Assembly: GCF_032854445.1 (NCBI RefSeq)
Contig: NC_088297.1
Location: 7,489,375-7,553,374, forward strand
Length of the DNA: 64,000 bases
Source of the DNA: Liolophura sinensis
Taxonomy: Eukaryota > Mollusca > Polyplacophora > Chitonida > Chitonidae
Direction of reading: 5' to 3'
Below the pieces are notes generated by a model that saw only the letters and a list, made by a program, of their open reading frames with translations, did not search any database and had not been told where the DNA came from. A program made the translations under genes and the position numbers. This document shows, piece by piece, positions 21,775 to 33,291 of this stretch (the stretch's first letter is position 1; the number at the start of each line of letters is the position of its first letter).

Positions 21775-22164
21775 ATGATTAAAGCAAGAGACGGCGAACG
21801 GATTTTCGACGTAATAATAAGAAAATGGAAATCAAAACGAAAAAAAAAACGACCTGAAAACCAGCTAATAAAACGAAAACACTTAAAATTCAAAAAGCAA
21901 GAAAGCACATTTACGTCTTCGGTTAAAATGATTGAATCATATCAAAAGACTCCCTGTATTGGTCTGCCACTACCTAGTGCTACGCCTAAACATCGTTGTT
22001 TAAATCGGCGATCGGTAAAGAGGCATTCAACGCGAGTCTACACAAGAAACAAATTCGAAGAAACAAGTCATACCGGGTCCTGTAGGTTTTGTACCAGCCG
22101 ATGTCGAGTGCTGACAACTATATTGTGCGATGGGTGTTTATCCAAATCTGTGTTTGAGATCTAA
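21775..22164 (+). CDS. Unrecognised basic ORF (129 codons), doubtful
   Basis: The reading is rich in Lys and Arg in its first half (KWKSKRKKKRPENQ) and has a cysteine cluster near the end (CRFCTSRCRV then CDGC). An AATAAA lies at 22162-22167, overlapping the stop codon. I recognise no family. The A-rich start means the lysine bias may simply reflect base composition. It could be a small gene, a terminal exon or chance. Confidence 0.2.
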   Translation: MIKARDGERIFDVIIRKWKSKRKKKRPENQLIKRKHLKFKKQESTFTSSVKMIESYQKTPCIGLPLPSATPKHRCLNRRSVKRHSTRVYTRNKFEETSHTGSCRFCTSRCRVLTTILCDGCLSKSVFEI

Positions 22165-22347
22165 TAAAGAATATTTAAATGATTAAAATGAACTGTACGT
22201 TACATTCAGCCCTGGAACTCGGGGTGTCACCGGGGCTATCATGCAGGTGTTGAGGATTCCTGCTGATCAAGCCCTGCTTCCCGTCGATTAAAACGTTTAA
22301 TTGTCATACATCCCTAGGTGTCAGCATCTACTCACACCGAGTCTTGA

Positions 22348-22351
<4 letters not shown>

Positions 22352-22423
<72 letters not shown>
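22352..22423. repeat. (TA)n microsatellite
   Basis: An uninterrupted AT dinucleotide tract of about 72 bp, just left of the LTR relative at 22500. Confidence 0.97.
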
Positions 22424-22425
<2 letters not shown>

Positions 22426-22499
22426 CATAATCCATATATGCCTGTGAATGTGTAACTTTTTAGAACGGACGGGTTGATAGTAGCATCCGTGATGCCGAG

Positions 22500-23103
22500 C
22501 TCTCAATGTATGTTCCCTCGAAAATATATACAAAGTCACTTTCATGGTAAACTGGGATGAAATGCACTGAATGGCACAAAGGGAGAATGAGCGATACAAG
22601 CTCCAAAATAAGGTCTCAAATATAGTAAGTGGCCAAACACAAGCTCACAAAGAGCTTTGTACAAAAAAGGAGTATAATTTACGATTGTCGAATGGCGTGA
22701 AAGCCGATATCTCCAAACCCGGCAACATCCTTCACGATGAATGACAGAAAGTCTGACTGCTCTAAAATGGAGTTGAGTAAATAACTGCTCATAAGTGGAC
22801 CTGGATGAATGACTGCTCACAAGTGGACTTGAATAAGTGACTGCGAGCTTCACAACTCCGTCTCTCATATTTATAGACTAACGTAGAAGAAATTTTGAAT
22901 GATTTGATCGTAAACATGTTTACAACACCAATACATATTTCCAGAATGTACACCCTATGTACAATGACACTAAACTCTTAAACTTCGAAGCCTGAACTAT
23001 AGGGCAGGTTATAACGTAAACAAATTGGGAAAACGTAGATTAGACAATGGCTCAGGGAGAAATAAAAAATGTAATACAATGGTTAAAGACGGGGTTTGTA
23101 ACA
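22500..23103 (-). mobile_element. Second copy of the LTR (partial at its 3' end)
   Basis: It begins on the minus strand with TGTTACAAACCCCG at 23103, parallel to the copy starting at 5676, and keeps the TATA-box word (TATTTATAGACTAACG on the plus strand near 22868). Similarity fades near 22500, about 80 bp from the (TA)n tract. The sequence outside its start does not match 5677-5990, so it may be a solo LTR or a different insertion site. Confidence 0.6.
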
Positions 23104-23344
23104 CTATGGAGACAAGCGGTCGGTAAATTCAGGACACGCCGGGTGGAGAGTTCCCTGTAAATCACGCTGCCTAACAATCGACTCTTTGGATACGTACCTA
23201 ATTGGGTATTTAATTTACTACGTTGTTGACGTCTCGTGTAGAAAAGATTTACATGTTTAATAAAGCTGTACGGTATCCTGACAGTTCTTATCAGTGAAGC
23301 GTGCCGTTCTCGTAGTAGACATACCTTCCTGTGCTTGAGTGGAG

Positions 23345-23612
23345 TGTTTTCTTTTGGCAAGGGGAGTTCAGGTCGACAAAGTGCTGGCGAATTTGAAATA
23401 TCATGCCGAAGACACCCCATCCAGTCACATTATACTGACACCGGTACAACCAGTCATGGTTCTTTGCTCTAACCTCTGAGTACTGAGCGCCGAGCTATAC
23501 AGCAATTGAGTACCATCTTTAACATCTTTGGTACGACACGACCCGCGTTTGATATCAAGGTCTCCCGACTTCGAGACTGAGGCTCTAATCATTAGGCCAT
23601 CGAACCGGTATA
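23345..23612 (-). repeat. SINE-C copy 2, 3' truncated
   Basis: The minus-strand head GGTTCGATGGCCTAATGATT contains an A-box-like TGGCCTAATGAT. The body word ATTATACTGACACCGGTA and ATCATGCCGAAGACACC are shared with the copies at 44062 and 60190. The 3' tail is not seen. Confidence 0.75.
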
Positions 23613-24240
23613 CTCCCGGAGTAATAATATCAATAAGACATCGTTTCTGGACCAATAAGACTTTCCAAACAATACGCCAATAGAGCGCACAGAAAACATT
23701 GCCCTGATTTTGCGTTCAGGACCTCTTCCGCTAGGATGAACTCCTCAGACAGTTGATTTCGTTCATCCTGAGGACAAACAGTATTTTGCGCCTTCGGGCA
23801 AAGCTGTTTCTGCCTATGACAAGTGTCTGGAATAGTTTTACTCTTATAACGGATGGTCTGTTCTGAGACGGACAGAATAATATCCTAACTAAGGCTAACT
23901 GACAAGTAATATTTCATTTCATACGCGTGTGTATGTGTGACAATCTGACAACTGTCATATTGTCGTCGCTGCTCTGGTTTCTTCGCTGTTTTTTTTTAAA
24001 TTAGATACATAGTTTTTAAAGTTTATTTCTTGATTACTAAATGCTGGTAAATACATGCACTGTAATGGGTCGATAAGAAATGAATATTTGAAACGGACTT
24101 TTATTATTAACGCTGTATGTTGTTGATTTTAAAATATTCGTCCACACAAATGTTGATATCTCTATTTTAGATCAGGGCTTAGTGGTGGAACAGACAATGT
24201 TATTTGTCCAAGGTGTGGCCCTCAGAAAATGACCTCTCAC
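23613..24240. other. Mostly featureless; degenerate repeat R3 near 23740
   Basis: GAACTCCTCAGACAGTTGAT near 23739 belongs to a loose family of short similar words elsewhere (34050, 46284, 47607, 48869). Nothing else was recognised. Confidence 0.4.
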
Positions 24241-24242
24241 TT

Positions 24243-24390
24243 ACCATGACCATCCATGGCTGCTGACTTTTTCAGGTACAACGGAGGAGGAAACCAGTAT
24301 AAGCTGGACTTGAACTCACAACAATTGCAACGGTGAGAGGCTCCCAGATCATTGCGTTGTGCCACCGCGCCAACCACTAACCCACGGGGA
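24243..24390 (-). repeat. SINE-A 5' half fragment
   Basis: The minus-strand tRNA-like half of SINE-A is present (AAGCTGGACTTGAACTCACA, GTGAGAGGCTCCCAGATCATT, CGCGCCAACCACTAACCCAC). The 3' half is absent. Confidence 0.75.
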
Positions 24391-25840
24391 ATTATTTTTA
24401 AGAAGGAGTCAATGACTTTTGAGAGGATTAAGGGCGCTTCAACACACTCTCCTCTGCAAAAATTTACGCTATTTGAGTGTTATTCAATGTTTGAGGTTTT
24501 GGATCCAGGAATGAGGCGATTCAAACAGTGGCTGGAAAGTGAGAGGGAAGGGAAAAGAATTTCCGGCGAAATTACTCCATGCAAAAAGTCTTAACTGTCA
24601 ACAAAACATCCGCTCTGAGACAATTCTTACTTTCTTAACCGGGCATCAGCTGAACACACAGTTTGCGTTCGTCCGATTTAGTGTCCACGTCCTATATATT
24701 CCGGCCAGGATATTAACCCCTCACTGTCAATTTGCGCTTTCATGAAAACAGTTTTAGTTTAGCTTCACTTCGGACTTATTAGGAATCTCTTTTAAAAGTC
24801 AGGCTGTGTATATTTTTTGTGACATGTGCCATGCGATATTCCATCAAATGCATTGGTGTGTTTCCAAATTTTCGTTAGGAATACTTTTCTGAAGAGGCTG
24901 TAAAGTTATAATGCAACGTATTCACTAGAGAATTTTGCTAGAAACTGTAGTCCATTTTGATATCTTAAAAATATTTTTGTTTTGGCTCGGGCGGGAGGGA
25001 TTTTGCCTTTCATCATACGTGTATTTGTTTTAACTGGTATGTTTCATATGCGGTACTATTTTTTGCAATTATCAAATCATTGTATAGCTTCTGGCAGAAA
25101 ATTCGTCCAAAACGAACCAGAGGGGAAAGGTACGCGTGTGCACTTATACACATGGAAGACAATAGAGAACCTCCCTGAATGTTCCTTGCTGCATCGTGTC
25201 CTCGGCTTTTGCGACATAGGGCAAAGTAGAGAGATAGATAATTCGCTTAGAAAGGGCGAGGTAGCAAAAAGTCCTCTATCGACTGCCATAAATACACAAC
25301 TACAACATCAAGTCTAGACATGCGATTACTAAAACCAGGTCACATAAATTTATACATAAGAAACTCAGACGGACCACAGGTTCATATCAAATATTCAAAA
25401 CCAAGGTTTGTTGCTGGAGAACTTTTTTTGCACATGAGGCAGGGTATACAGTGATGTTTATTCGAAACGACCACTCGTCTTGTTTGATGTTCACGGCCTC
25501 TGCAATACCGCTGGGACAACAAAAGTGCCTATGATTGCTCTAAGGAGGGCCTCTAATGGAATTTCCTACGGCAGTGCCTTTTTTTTTTCTTACACAGCTA
25601 TGGAACCGACTTTTGAACGGGATAGTAAAGGTCATGTTAAGATGTGTTGCCAGCGCAAACTTACTATGTAATCTTACCGAATGCCGATAGTTCAAGAGGA
25701 AAAGTTTAACAAATGTGCATCGTCCTTTGAAAGGTTACGGGACGTGTGGAAAATGATCGGCTACTTTTTTTACAAAGGAAGGCAAATTTGTGGATGATCA
25801 CAGAGCCATGTACGATCTAATGTTTCAGACGGAGACGGAT
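24391..25840. other. No recognisable feature
   Basis: Several ORFs of 60-110 codons occur, but none shows a family motif or splice context I trust. Confidence 0.45.
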
Positions 25841-25990
25841 GTATATTTATTCAGCTGATTGGTGTTTTAGGCCGTACTCAAGAATAATTCACTTATACGA
25901 CGACGGCGAGCATTTTGGTGGGAAGAACCCTTTTAGAGCCCGGGTAAGCCCACGACCATGTGCAGGCTGTTGGCAGACCATCACCCCTAC
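25841..25990 (-). repeat. SINE-A 3' fragment
   Basis: The minus-strand tail and 3' body (GGCCGTACTCAAGAATAATT, GCCCACGACCATGTGCAGG) are diverged and end near 25990. Confidence 0.75.
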
Positions 25991-26160
25991 CACAAATACC
26001 CAAAGCACTGGGCAGAAATGGTGGTGGGGATTGATTACGATGTCAGACGCAAAGTCGAATGTTGATTCAATGGATAGCAACTTAATCAAAGACTTTTGGG
26101 GTCTTTGGCATGCAAATCTCTACCGATGGTTGGTTGGCTGTTTACTTTGGAGGCGAATAA

Positions 26161-26239
26161 ATTGATAGTAATAATGACCAAAGAAAAAATTGATAGTAAT
26201 AGTGACCAAAGAAAAAATTGATAGTAATAGTGACCAAAG
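26161..26239. repeat. 28-bp tandem repeat, about three copies
   Basis: The unit GATAGTAATAGTGACCAAAG plus AAAAAATT repeats at 26164, 26192 and 26220 with almost no differences. Confidence 0.9.
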
Positions 26240-27020
26240 TTGCGTGAGGGCCTTAGTGCTCGTCTTAGTGGGAAATAATAACACGACTCCGGAACTGAAC
26301 TCCATACGTTAATTTTACATACGATTACCACACATAATAATTCCTGCACAACAGCACATATTAGGTAAAAAATAACAGGAACAAAAGACATTAAATGGGA
26401 TAATTGTATTGAAAGGCCGTCTTGTGTATCGTTTATACAAACAAATGTTAGATGGAATCTGATCGTTCTCCTTCGCTTCACAGAATCATTTCAGGAGGTG
26501 TCAAAGAAACCGGAATACCAGATTCTTAAGTTATGTGGTCTAGGCATCATGATGTCCACCCAGAAACCAGAATCAATCCCTGTCAAATGTCTTCTATTCA
26601 CCGCTTACACAGTAGGTTCACTTCATTCTTAGAGACACTTTGGCTCTAATCTAGTCGATGGGTTATCTGGTTTGCCAGAGTCACGCGGTTTCCTCAGGGG
26701 CTATTATTACGTCTGAAGAGCCAGAAGCTAATGATGTGAGAAGTAGTCATGTTTTTGTGGGAACAGATCACATCTGCTGGAGATGCCCGTTGGTCTGACA
26801 GATCTACCGTCTGGAGCAGCCTGGAAAAAAACACATTGAAGACTATAAGTTAAGGCAACACCGAACAAAATTCTCAAACATTCCAACAATGGGATTCACT
26901 GCACGAGAGTTATTTCTATAGTTAACTGTAATGACTGGTACACGTATACATGTATAATTGATTTGGTAGAAGTAATTATTACAAAAGGAGCACTTTTCCC
27001 CCCAGTCCTGTTATTTGGTT
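26240..27020. other. No recognisable feature
   Basis: Unique sequence; no exon or repeat identified. Confidence 0.4.
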
Positions 27021-27024
27021 CTCA

Positions 27025-27305
27025 AGTTTAATGGGGGCCTCCGTGGCTCAGTTGGTTAGCGCGCTTGCGCAGCGTAATGACCAAGGAGTCTCTCACCAAT
27101 GCGGTCGCTGTGAGTTCAACTCCAGCTCATGCTGGCTTTCTCTCCGGCCGTATGTGGGAAGGTCTGTCAGCTACCTGCGGATGGTCGTGGGTTTCCCCCG
27201 GGTTCTGCCCGGTTTCCGCCCACCATAATGCTGGTCGCCGTCGTATAAGTGAAATATTCTTGAGTACGGTGTAAAACACCAATCAAAAAAAAATCAATTT
27301 TAATG
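27025..27305 (+). repeat. SINE-A copy, full length
   Basis: It runs from head GGGGGCCTCCGTGGCTCAG at about 27032 to AATCAAAAAAAAATC. A short likely duplication TTTAATG lies before the head and after the tail. Confidence 0.9.
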
Positions 27306-27806
27306 CCCAGGAAATCTGGAAACCGATGAATAACAATTTTCTACCAGATTACTGAATTTGCAATGTACAGCTGTAGGTAGGTAGGTATCCAACGCGACGC
27401 CATCTATCAGTACACTAGTTGATCCTTGAGCTCGTCCACAGAGGGGCGCAGAAACAGTCCGGTGTGACCATGCACTTGTTGCCCTTTGAGACAGTGATGG
27501 TGTGATTGGCTCACATGGAATATATCTAACGTGGCAGGTGGTTTACATGCCAGACCAGGAAGAACTAATTGTGATCTATGGATGTTTCATTTTGCTCCTG
27601 TACGAGAGACTTGGGGGGATTCATGATTGCATGGGTCATTTCTCCGGCACTCTCTCCTGTTATCCACCCACCACTATCTACACTATAAACTTGGCAAGCG
27701 CTAGCAAGGAGAAAAACAATACCTTATAAGTAAGGTCGGTATTCAGTCTGCAACTGGATCTCTGCTTTGCTTATCAATTTTCCAAACACTTATATGCAAG
27801 AGATGG
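27306..27806. other. No recognisable feature
   Basis: Unique sequence with short ORFs only. Confidence 0.4.
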
Positions 27807-27925
27807 AGAGAGGGCGGGACAGAGCCCTTGGGGAAATTCACGGTCATTTGTAAAGTGCTAGTAGACCTTCACAAGTACAACCAGAGACGTAGTCACCATG
27901 AGCTGGAATTGAACTCATAGCAGTA
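27807..27925 (-). repeat. SINE-A internal fragment, divergent
   Basis: The minus-strand body words ACAGAGCCCTTGGGGAAATT and CACCATGAGCTGGAATTGAA match SINE-A. Both ends are lost. Confidence 0.65.
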
Positions 27926-29940
27926 GAAGTGTTTTAGCGAAGAATCTGGATTAAAAAAGCTTTCCAATAAAGGCAATCCCTTCATTTCTTCAATACCGGA
28001 AATCAATATCAATGTTGCTGTGACGGGTCATCCCATTACTGTTGCAGGCTTGGATGATCTGGCGATTAATTACGGTTATTGTGAGAGTGTTGTGTCAAAA
28101 AAAGGGTTATGCAAAAAAAGCTTCTATATTGCCGACAGATATTCCACACACAAAACTTCATCGTCTGAAGACGTTCAGATATCCTACTGCAATTACCAAA
28201 TAAAACTATCAGCTCGGAAATCTCTGAATTCAATCTCCTCAATCCAAGGCTTCGTGTACATATATGTAACCTGCCATTGTTCACGGTCTAATGGAAGTGG
28301 CACAACAATCCTTCCATAAACTACATGTAAATATGCTTTTTGGGCTTGTCAAAGGATCAGGCGTACGGTAACCCATATGGTGAGATACACGTCTATCACA
28401 AATTTAAAATACTGTTCAATATATGCATATAGTTATGCCATCTTCTCTACAAGCCTGCAACGTGTAGCCTGTACATCTTCCTTTGTTTCTGATACGTTAA
28501 AAAATTGCTGAAAGGAAGTTATGAAGACAAAAAGAAAAGAAGGCGAAGGCATGACAGTGGAATTCTCGTTTAATCCCACCTACGAAGACCTTCGGGCGAT
28601 TTTCTTCAGGATTTATTTTTGTGTCTTCAATGGCCCCAAGATCAACTGCACAAAGCGTGGAAAGCCCATAGCTAAATTGACACAACTTCTTTTTATATTT
28701 GTCTTTGTCTTTTACAAAGACAGGTTCCTGGCATCACTTTTGCCAATTAGCCCGACAGGTTTAGAATTTTTTTCCAAATGAAACTGCAAGAAAAAAAGAT
28801 CTTGAGCCGCTGACAAAGTCGTACAAATCAATCAAAAGAACGATTTTAAGCATCTAGCAGATCACAAAAGAAAGATTTTTTTCAGTGGCCTAAAGGTCGA
28901 ACCCAACATCACAAAATAATTCTTTTGTTTATCTGGTTCTGTTTTCTTCACTATATAAATGTTTTGTATACTTATATATAAAAGTTAATGTTCTTTTCTT
29001 TACAGTATTTGCACTGTTTATAAATCTGCAATTTATCCCACTCTGGAATACTCGGTGTCATTAAAACGCACGCGTAGAGCATGTTTTGTAAGTTATATAA
29101 ATTACACATCCATATAAATTGATGTTGTTTGGTTAGAAACTGTGTAAATTAAAGAAAGACACATGATCTGACAAAGTCAAAGCGCGACATACATGTAGGT
29201 TCGTCGAGGTAATCCTTAGTGGTGGACGTTTGGTTGTTGCTGGTATTAATATTTAATCTTTGCTGTTTATTATAACCGTAAAGGAATCACTCAAATGTTA
29301 CGTGGACATGTTTCAGAATTCGCCGTTGTCTTATGTGACTCGTTAATTTTTGACTACACTTTTTCAGCCAATGAATAGCATAGTGATTTACACACTCCAG
29401 AAAAAAGAGACTTTAATATCCCATTTCCAACCTCCGGATTTCACAGAGGTAATTTAGGACAGGTCAAAGGGCAAGATGCAGTAACAAGTCTTCTAATTCA
29501 GAAGCCATTGGTGAGCATTTCCCCAGACTAGTCAAATATTTTGCTGATGACCCTGACAAATTAAGTTTACTTTATTCGAAGATATATTCATAACGCCTAA
29601 CCTAGTTAACAGATTCGCTCCATCACTTCTGGTCGTACTGTGCCTAAAGGTCTTTATCCTCAAGACCGCCCAATTATGTGGTGATGTTGATGCATGATAT
29701 CCCCTGGAGATGTCTGCCGCTCTCTGACAGATATAACAATAGAAACTGTCTGAGATAATGACAAATACCACTTCCGATCAAAGCAATATTTAAAGTTTAG
29801 TCCAGTGGAAGTGTGGACAACGCTTCCTCGTTTATTAGCTTACTACATTGTTATTGGAAATAGGCAGTTGTAGTTTGTTACCTTATCCAGCTCCGTGCGC
29901 AAGCCAACATCTGGATTAACAAACCATTTACTGAATGAGT
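27926..29940. other. No secure gene; two unrecognised ORFs
   Basis: ORFs at 28020-28319 (99 codons, starting near an acceptor-like CTGTTGCAG at 28048) and 28521-28781 (86 codons) have no recognisable motifs. The rest is AT-rich unique sequence. Confidence 0.4.
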
Positions 29941-29941
29941 G

Positions 29942-30245
29942 CTTGGGGTATATCCTCCTACTTTTCATACGTCCTTAGCGTGCGTGTAATGTGCCCCCTT
30001 GTTGCAGGACGAAATTCCTCCGCTTTTTCATCTAGTGCTGCTTCACTGAGACGACTTACCGCAGGCAAGTAAGCCGCCCCGCACGAGCCATTATACTGAT
30101 ACGGATCAACCAGTCGTTGCACTATTCCCTAAACGCTGAACGCAAAGCGAGGGAGTTACAACTTCCTCTTTCAAAGTCTCGCATGTAGGTGTGGCCCGAA
30201 CCAGGATTGACCCTGGATCTACCGCCTCTCGAAGCGGACGCTATA
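29942..30245 (-). repeat. SINE-B copy, near full length
   Basis: It is homologous along its length to the copy at 32107-32438: TGCTTGGGGT at its 3' end, TTGTTGCAGGACG, GGCAAGTAAGCCGCCCCG, GAGTTACAACTTCCTC, and a tRNA-like head with GGATTGACCCTGGATC. Part of the 3' tail motif is altered. Confidence 0.85.
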
Positions 30246-30388
30246 CCAACTTTGCTTAACAAACGATCATCCGCCAGCGTGATAGCCATGTTACCGACAA
30301 TGCAGATCAGTATGTCAAATACGTTCAAAACGTGTCACTCCTGACTCTGTAGACTAATGTATCAGAACTATTAACTCAATGATAACTT

Positions 30389-30648
30389 GGGGCCTCCGTG
30401 GCCCAGTTGGTTAGCGCGCTAGCGTAGCGTAATGGCCCAGGAGTCTCTGACCAATGCGGTCGCTGTGAGTTCAAGTCCAGCTCATGCTGGCTTCCTCTCT
30501 GGCCGCACGTGGGAAGGTCTGTCAGTAACCTGCGGATGGTCGTGGGATTCCCCCGGGCTGTTCCCGGTTTCCACCCACCAAAATGCTGGCCGCCGTAGTA
30601 TAAGTGAAATATTCTTGAGTACGGCTTAAAACACCAATCAAAAAAACA
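30389..30648 (+). repeat. SINE-A copy, full length
   Basis: It runs from head GGGGCCTCCGTGGCCCAG to TTGAGTACGGCTTAAAACACC and AATCAAAAAAACAATT. It overlaps the end of a minus-strand ORF at 30638. Confidence 0.9.
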
Positions 30649-31066
30649 ATTCAAAGATATCTTGCACCAAGCGCGAGAGCTGCGCCAGGGTAGGGGACGT
30701 AACCAGAGCTGGAGAAGTAACCAAAGCAGGAGAAGTAACCAGAGTAGAAGTATCCAGAGCTGGATCAGTAGAAATCTGAGCCAGCGTGGGGGGAGAACAT
30801 ATCTGCTTTAATTTCTTATGGACATGCAATGCCATTTTTTGGCGCATAATGCTACACGTGTCGGCAAGACCAACATCGTGAAGGTACCCTCTTATGCTGA
30901 TAAAATATGAAAACCATTCGGTTTCAGATAGTTTTACAACGTTAGTAATTGCGTGCGTTTTTCGACGTAGATTTAACAAACGTTTATAAATGATCACATG
31001 CGTTAAACACAACACTGAAAATTGCATAATATCTTGGTCTTGTAACGTGATCTTCTTTATTGGCAT
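30638..31066 (-). CDS. Unrecognised 142-codon ORF with small internal repeats
   Basis: The reading starts at ATG 31066 and has a fairly normal composition at first (THVIIYKRLLNLRRKTHAIT, then LSETEWFSYFISIRGYL). It then shows a repetitive part (TSPALVTSPALVTSP) coded by a 15-21 bp repeat at about 30700-30770. The last codons fall into the SINE-A tail at 30648. I recognise no family. The C-terminus supplied by a SINE suggests either a pseudogene or a chance ORF. No promoter or polyadenylation signal was assigned. Confidence 0.25.
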   Translation of the reverse strand: MPIKKITLQDQDIMQFSVLCLTHVIIYKRLLNLRRKTHAITNVVKLSETEWFSYFISIRGYLHDVGLADTCSIMRQKMALHVHKKLKQICSPPTLAQISTDPALDTSTLVTSPALVTSPALVTSPTLAQLSRLVQDIFELFF

Positions 31067-31348
31067 AAATAAATACTATGGCTCTCTTGTAAAATAGTTT
31101 CCGTTTAAGTGTTACATTTACCAGTAAACAGTTATGGGCAGAATTTTTTTATTCTACTTGCCGGGGATCGTGAAGACTAGGGTGCTTTTTACGTGTTGAT
31201 TTCCACGTGTTTTCAAAGAAAACAGCCTAAGACGTTCTAGTCTGCTCACGTGACACTGTCATCCACGATGATTTCTGCCCTCAACTGTTCGCGGCTCATA
31301 CATTTCACAAAGTCATTTCTTTCTTTGTTTTAAGAATTTTGGATTCGA

Positions 31349-31636
31349 ACATTGTGTTACATGTAACTGTTCTGACATTGATTAAGCAGGACTAGCTTGT
31401 TTCAGCACGACATCCTTTCTTGCTAACTGAGTATATGTGGCTAATGGCAACGGATATTTCAAAGGCTACTTATCAAATGTCTGTTTAAAATTTGTTGATT
31501 TATTGATGCCGTCCAAACGTCGTGTTTCTAAATCCCTGCTACAGAAACATTCAGCGACTAAGTTTCCTTCGTGTTTGTGTAACAGCGCTTCTGTTATACC
31601 CTTCTGTTATTTAAAATAATATCACTTATTCCATCA
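31349..31636 (+). repeat. Inverted repeat arm 1 (partner at 34454-34748)
   Basis: About 288 bp, from ACATGTAACTGTTCTGACAT to TTTAAAATAATATCACTTAT, recurs in reverse orientation about 2.8 kb downstream with few differences. It could be two oppositely inserted copies of a small transposon or long ends of one element. No transposase lies between them. Confidence 0.85.
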
Positions 31637-31875
31637 ACAGTGCGGCGCAATGACCCAGAAGCCTCTCAGCAGTGCGGTCGTTGTGAGTTCAAGACCAGCT
31701 CATGCTGTCTTCTTCCCTCACCGTACGTGGGACGGCCTTCCAGCAACCTGCAAATGGTCGTGGGTTTCCACCTGGCTCTGCCCGGTTTCCTCTCACCATA
31801 ATGCTGGCCGCCGTAATATAAATGAAGTATACTTGAGTACGGTGTAACATGTCAATCAGATAAATAAATAAATAC
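31637..31875 (+). repeat. SINE-A copy, 5' truncated
   Basis: It begins at GCGGCGCAATGACCCAGAAG directly after inverted arm 1 and ends with AATCAGATAAATAAATAAA. It is moderately diverged. Confidence 0.85.
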
Positions 31876-31997
31876 TTTACGGGTATGCATCTTCCATCCT
31901 CATCCTCGTTGAATAGAACTCCTGTGTATATTTTACTCTTTCATGTCAGGCCGGATCCAAGTCGTGTGCGAATTGCCGAGAATGAACTGGCATATGT

Positions 31998-32480
31998 AAT
32001 TATGAAACTTTCTTCCCAGTAAATCGAGGTAGTTACGAAACTTTCTTCCCAGCAAATCAAGGTAGTTGTGAAACTTTCTACCAGCAAATCAAGGTAGTTA
32101 TGAGTGAGTGAGTGAGTGCTTGGGGTTTAACGTCGTACTCAACAATTCTTCAGTCATATGACGACGAAGGAATCATTAGGGTGCACGTGCGTGTAATGTG
32201 CCTCCTTGTTGCAGGACGGATTTCCACCGCTCTTTTATTTAGTGCTGCTTCACTGACACGACTTACCGAAGGCAAGTAAGCCGCCCCGCCCGAGCCATTA
32301 TAATGATACGGGTCAACCAGTCGTTGCACTATCCCCTTCATGCTGAACGCCAAACGAGGAAGTTACAACTTCCTCTTTTAAAGTCTTAGGTGTGACTCGA
32401 TCAAGGATTGATCCTGGATCTACCGGTCCCGAAGCGGAGGTAGTTATGAAACTGTCCTCCCGGCAAATAAAGTCCATCGT
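31998..32480. repeat. 33-bp tandem repeat split by a SINE-B
   Basis: Units resembling GAAACTTTCTTCCCAGCAAA followed by TCAAGGTAGTTA repeat at 32005, 32038 and 32069. One more unit (GGTAGTTATGAAACTGTCCT...) continues after the SINE-B at about 32440. Confidence 0.85.
32100..32450 (-). repeat. SINE-B copy, full length with target duplication
   Basis: On the minus strand the head lies near 32438 (TCCGCTTCGGGACCGG, B-box-like GGATCAATCC). The 3' end reads TTGTTGAGTACGACGTTAAA followed by CCCCAAGCACTCACTCACTC at 32107-32130. GGTAGTTATGA occurs on both sides (about 32093-32103 and 32439-32449), consistent with an 11-bp target duplication. The body holds a near-perfect hairpin GAGGAAGTT-AC-AACTTCCTC at about 32357-32376, also partly kept in the other SINE-B copies. 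Confidence 0.9.
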
Positions 32481-33285
32481 ATAACAGGTTCCATCCGCCT
32501 TTTTGACCGTTGACACCGACCTTTCATATACTGGTCTTATTTTCTCATTATTGTTTTGGGTGAAGGGTCGCGTCATGTGCTCATTAATTTCAAATTTGAG
32601 AAAACGCCATGCATCATTTGGTTTTCTCCAATAATATCGTCTGTAATCATTGACAATTCAAGGTTTTTAACTCCATAGATGACAAATTTCGACCTTAAGG
32701 ATGGCTGTCAGTTTTGACGGTAGAAGAAACCATAGTGCATCCGCATTGGGGAGTAACGAGCTTATTCTCACACGTCTCTTGCCTTCCATCAATATGACAT
32801 GCATGTAATTGTCTCCAGTATTACTTCATGTAAGATCACACAGGACAGTCCCGACCACTATCCCTCACCACCAAGGCTCCAGGACAATAGAAACAGGACA
32901 CAACATGCAACTGTAGGGAACAAATGACGTTTTATGACGGTCACTGGTAGTCAGCTTTATCAATAATGATGTTAATATTGTATCTGACCTGTCTCTTGCT
33001 TCTCTGACTGAAATGTACACCTCCAATATTCGGGAAATGATTAGTTTTCTAATAATTATGACGTCACCGGAGTCAATGAGTCCCTGCCGTTGAAACCCAG
33101 CTTATGGGCTTTAACATTATGAATAAGGAAAAGTGTTCTGATTTAATTTTCCTTTCAATAATGTGAACTTCAAACGTATCAACGCGTACAGCTTGTGTTG
33201 TTACGTGTTACTGACTAAAGGTTATCTTGGTAGCGAGTATGACTGATTTTATGGACAGTTGAATACAGGCGACTCTCTAAAAGAA
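32481..33285. other. No recognisable feature
   Basis: Unique sequence upstream of a candidate promoter. Confidence 0.4.
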
Positions 33286-33291
33286 ATAGAG

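Noticed and set aside
24982-25317. 111-codon plus-strand ORF
   Set aside because: No family motif, no splice context and no second copy; length alone is not convincing in 64 kb of six-frame sequence.
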